Assembly: GCF_050717545.1 (NCBI RefSeq)
Contig: NZ_JBOITN010000043.1
Span: 16,322 to 80,321 of the forward strand
Length of the DNA: 64,000 nt
Reading direction: 5' to 3'
Origin: Clostridium_AD sp050717545
GTDB lineage: Bacteria > Bacillota > Clostridia > Clostridiales > Clostridiaceae
Shown: one piece after another, positions 62,002 through 64,000 of the stretch
How positions within the stretch are numbered: the first letter of the stretch is position 1
Layout: every line of letters starts with the position of its first letter
Notes under the pieces: generated by a model
What the model was told of the DNA's origin: nothing
Database searches by the model: none
The model's input: only the letters and a program-made list of their open reading frames with translations
Translations under genes and position numbers: made by a program

Positions 62002-62922
62002 TTATTTACCTTCTACTTGTCTTTTTACTTCTTCAGCAAAGTTTTCTTCCTTCTTTTCTATACCTTCGCCTCTTTCAAATCTTACAAATCTAGTTATTTT
62101 TATTTCAGCACCAAGTTTTTTAGATTCTTCTTGAAGGTATTTTGTAATTGTATAGTCAGCATTTTTAACCCATACTTGTTCAAGTAAACAAACTTCTTTA
62201 TAATATTTATTTACTCTTCCCATTACCATTTTCTCAACAATCTTTTCTGGTTTTCCTTCGTTTAATGCCTGAACTCTGTATATTTCTTTTTCTTTTTCTA
62301 AAGTTTCAGTATCAACACAAGAATTGTCTAAGAATAAAGGACTAGCAGCTGCAATTTGCATTGCTACATCTTTAGCAATCTGAGTTAGAACATCATCCTG
62401 CTTATCGCATGAAAGTTCAACTAAAACGCCTATTCGTCCACCACCATGAACGTAGCTTTGAACTATACCATTGTCAATTGAGAACTTTTGAAATCTTCTT
62501 ACAGACATATTCTCACCAAGTTTTGCAATTAGTGCTGAAACAGCATCACTTATAGTAATTGCTTTATCACCTATGTATTTTTCAGAAACTAATTCCTCTA
62601 TAGTAGTTGATGTAGTTTGTACTGCTTGCGCTGCTATATTTTTTGTTAAAGTAATAAACTCTTCATTGTCAGCAACAAAATCAGTTTCACAATTAACTTC
62701 TACAACAGATCCAACTTTCATATCTTCTGAAATACATGTAAATACTAATCCTTCTGCAGCTATTCTTCCAGCTTTTTTTGCTGCTGCTGCCAAACCTTTT
62801 TCTCTTAAAAGTTCAACTGCTTTATCCAAATTACCATCTGTTTCAGTTAAGGCTCTTTTACAATTCATCATTCCAGCCCCAGTTCTTTCTCTTAACTCTT
62901 TAACCATACTTGCACTAATCAT
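62002..62922 (-). CDS. tsf: Elongation factor Ts
   Basis: 306 residues. Nucleotide exchange factor for EF-Tu. VKELRERTGAGMMNCKRALTET, the N-terminal UBA-like domain with the TDFVA motif (VNCETDFVADNEEF), and two dimerisation-type subdomains follow. Length is normal. It lies downstream of rpsB, the universal rpsB-tsf pair. Confidence 0.98.
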   Translation of the reverse strand: MISASMVKELRERTGAGMMNCKRALTETDGNLDKAVELLREKGLAAAAKKAGRIAAEGLVFTCISEDMKVGSVVEVNCETDFVADNEEFITLTKNIAAQAVQTTSTTIEELVSEKYIGDKAITISDAVSALIAKLGENMSVRRFQKFSIDNGIVQSYVHGGGRIGVLVELSCDKQDDVLTQIAKDVAMQIAAASPLFLDNSCVDTETLEKEKEIYRVQALNEGKPEKIVEKMVMGRVNKYYKEVCLLEQVWVKNADYTITKYLQEESKKLGAEIKITRFVRFERGEGIEKKEENFAEEVKRQVEGK

Positions 62923-63010
62923 TATTAATTCCTCCTATCTAATATAAAGGGTACGTGAAAGAATTAACCTCCACCTACCCCTCAAATGTTCTATCTATAT
63001 ATTACTACTA

Positions 63011-63712
63011 TTATTCAGCTAATTGTTCGCCTTGTCTTCCTTCTATAATAGCATCTGCTAATCTTTCTGTTATTAATTTAACTGCTCTTATAGCATCATC
63101 ATTACCTGGGATTACATAATCAATTTCATCTGGATCACAGTTTGTGTCAACTATTGCAACTACAGGAATTCCAAGAATTTTAGCTTCAGAAATTGCATTT
63201 TTTTCTTTTCTTGGATCTACAACAAATATAGCACCAATTTTATTTGCATCCATGCTTCTGATTCCGCCTAGATTCTTTTCAAGTTTTTCTCTTTCATTTA
63301 AAAGATGACTAACTTCTTTTTTAGGAAGAACTTCGAATACTCCATCTTCTTCTAATTTGTATAATGCTTCTAGTCTAGCTATTCTTGTTTTAATTGTTTT
63401 AAAGTTTGTAAGCATTCCACCTAACCATCTATTGTTTACAAAATGCATACCAGCTCTTACAGATTCAGCTTTAATAGCTTCTTGAGCTTGTTTTTTTGTT
63501 CCTACGAATAGGACATCTTTACCCTCTTCAGATACAGATTTAATAAAGTCATATGCCTCATCGATTTTTCTAACTGTCTTTTGTAAATCAATAATGTATA
63601 TTCCGTTTCTTTCTGTAAATATGTACGGAGCCATTTTAGGATTCCACCTTCTAGTTTGATGTCCAAAATGAACACCTGCCTCTAATAATTGCTTCATTGA
63701 AATAACTGCCAT
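63011..63712 (-). CDS. rpsB: 30S ribosomal protein S2
   Basis: 233 residues. MKQLLEAGVHFGHQTRRWNPKMAPYIF, VLFVGTKKQAQEAI, NNRWLGGMLTNFKTI and IPGNDDAIRAVKLI are the S2 pattern. AAGGAGG precedes the ATG. It starts the long rpsB-tsf block, with a promoter about 105 nt upstream. Confidence 0.98.
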   Translation of the reverse strand: MAVISMKQLLEAGVHFGHQTRRWNPKMAPYIFTERNGIYIIDLQKTVRKIDEAYDFIKSVSEEGKDVLFVGTKKQAQEAIKAESVRAGMHFVNNRWLGGMLTNFKTIKTRIARLEALYKLEEDGVFEVLPKKEVSHLLNEREKLEKNLGGIRSMDANKIGAIFVVDPRKEKNAISEAKILGIPVVAIVDTNCDPDEIDYVIPGNDDAIRAVKLITERLADAIIEGRQGEQLAE

Positions 63713-63818
63713 TAATAATAACCTCCTTGGTTTTTACCTCCATTACCATCATCTTATACAAGCCCAAAAATTGGAACCCTCCTATAATTAAGTAATGTGT
63801 GTATTTTCTCACCTTCGT

Positions 63819-63847
63819 AGTATATCATAAAATAAATAAGTATTCAA
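63819..63847 (-). promoter_or_regulatory. rpsB promoter
   Basis: On the minus strand TTGAAT (63842-63847) and TATACT (63819-63824) with a 17-bp spacer. The -35 box lies inside the 14-bp palindrome arm. Confidence 0.8.
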
Positions 63848-63874
63848 TATAAATTTTAATATTTATATTGAATA
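63841..63874. repeat. 14-bp-arm perfect palindrome between divergent promoters
   Basis: TATTCAATATAAAT and ATTTATATTGAATA are separated by TTTAAT. Each arm contains a TTGAAT -35 box facing outward: one for rpsB, and one for the plus-strand gene to the right. Confidence 0.75.
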
Positions 63875-63895
63875 CTATGATTGATTTATGATAAT
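63868..63895 (+). promoter_or_regulatory. Possible promoter of the gene beyond the right edge
   Basis: TTGAAT (63868-63873) and GATAAT (63890-63895) with a 16-bp spacer on the plus strand. A TATACT closer to the edge (63944-63949) has no good -35 box. Confidence 0.4.
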
Positions 63896-63952
63896 GTCTT
63901 ACTATACCACATTTGATTATGTCCCAAATTTCAAAAAATATAGTATACTAAA

Positions 63953-64000
63953 ACCTCATGACAAGAAATGAGGTGGGCGTAATTAGAAAGGTGATTTTAA
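63953..64000 (+). other. Leader and ribosome-binding site of a plus-strand gene starting past the edge
   Basis: A 7-bp hairpin (ACCTCAT/ATGAGGT, 63953-63974) is followed by AAAGGTGA at 63987-63994 and six bases to the edge, the spacing expected before a start codon at 64001. In clostridia codY or a related regulator often lies next to rpsB, but the gene itself is not visible. Confidence 0.55.

Overview
The window is low-GC Firmicute DNA, most likely from Clostridium sensu stricto. The base composition is strongly AT-rich. The gene order miaB-mutS-mutL-miaA-hfq and the block from rpsB to rny are typical of clostridia. PolC-type replicase, class-specific factors (RNase Y, YmxH, TepA, FtsK/SpoIIIE, HPr with both His15 and Ser46) and a Gram-positive LexA box in front of recA point the same way. 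The species cannot be named from the sequence. Almost all genes lie on the minus strand, so transcription runs from right to left.

Region 1 (1-7.7 kb) is accessory. It holds a truncated L,D-transpeptidase, a zinc-ribbon/DUF4352 protein, a class I fructose-bisphosphate aldolase, an MFS exporter, a membrane-anchored rhodanese whose promoter carries a CsoR/CstR-like operator, a thioredoxin-like protein and a MYG1-family protein. Region 2 (7.7-15.1 kb) is the RNA-modification and mismatch-repair cluster miaB-mutS-mutL-miaA-hfq. Region 3 (15.4-30 kb) is mixed: a 52-residue cysteine-containing small protein in an operon with an aminotransferase, a GNAT protein, ispH, cmk, a BaiN-type flavoprotein, an RpiR regulator, RluB-type pseudouridine synthase, an iron-containing alcohol dehydrogenase, msrA, a short SSB, uvsE, a stand-alone tyrosine recombinase, ptsH and an aspartate aminotransferase.

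Region 4 (30-63.7 kb) is the conserved core: rpsB-tsf-pyrH-frr-uppS-cdsA-dxr-rseP-ispG-polC, then rimP-nusA-ylxR-ylxQ-infB-rbfA-truB-ribF-rpsO-pnp, then an M16 peptidase, ymxH, dapG, tepA, ftsK, rimO, pgsA, recA and rny. It couples translation start-up, isoprenoid and phospholipid supply, replication, ribosome maturation, RNA decay and recombination. A plus-strand gene begins just past the right edge, because a ribosome-binding site ends the window.

The least explained signal is a family of short, structured intergenic repeats present at five places (about 7.71, 17.78, 19.06, 29.90 and 58.76 kb). They are built from interchangeable hairpin modules. Other unexplained structures are five to six tandem 16-bp repeats in front of pyrH, a 14-bp-arm palindrome carrying two divergent -35 boxes in front of rpsB, and a perfect 24-bp inverted repeat behind frr. 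No tRNA, rRNA, CRISPR array, complete insertion sequence or prophage was seen.
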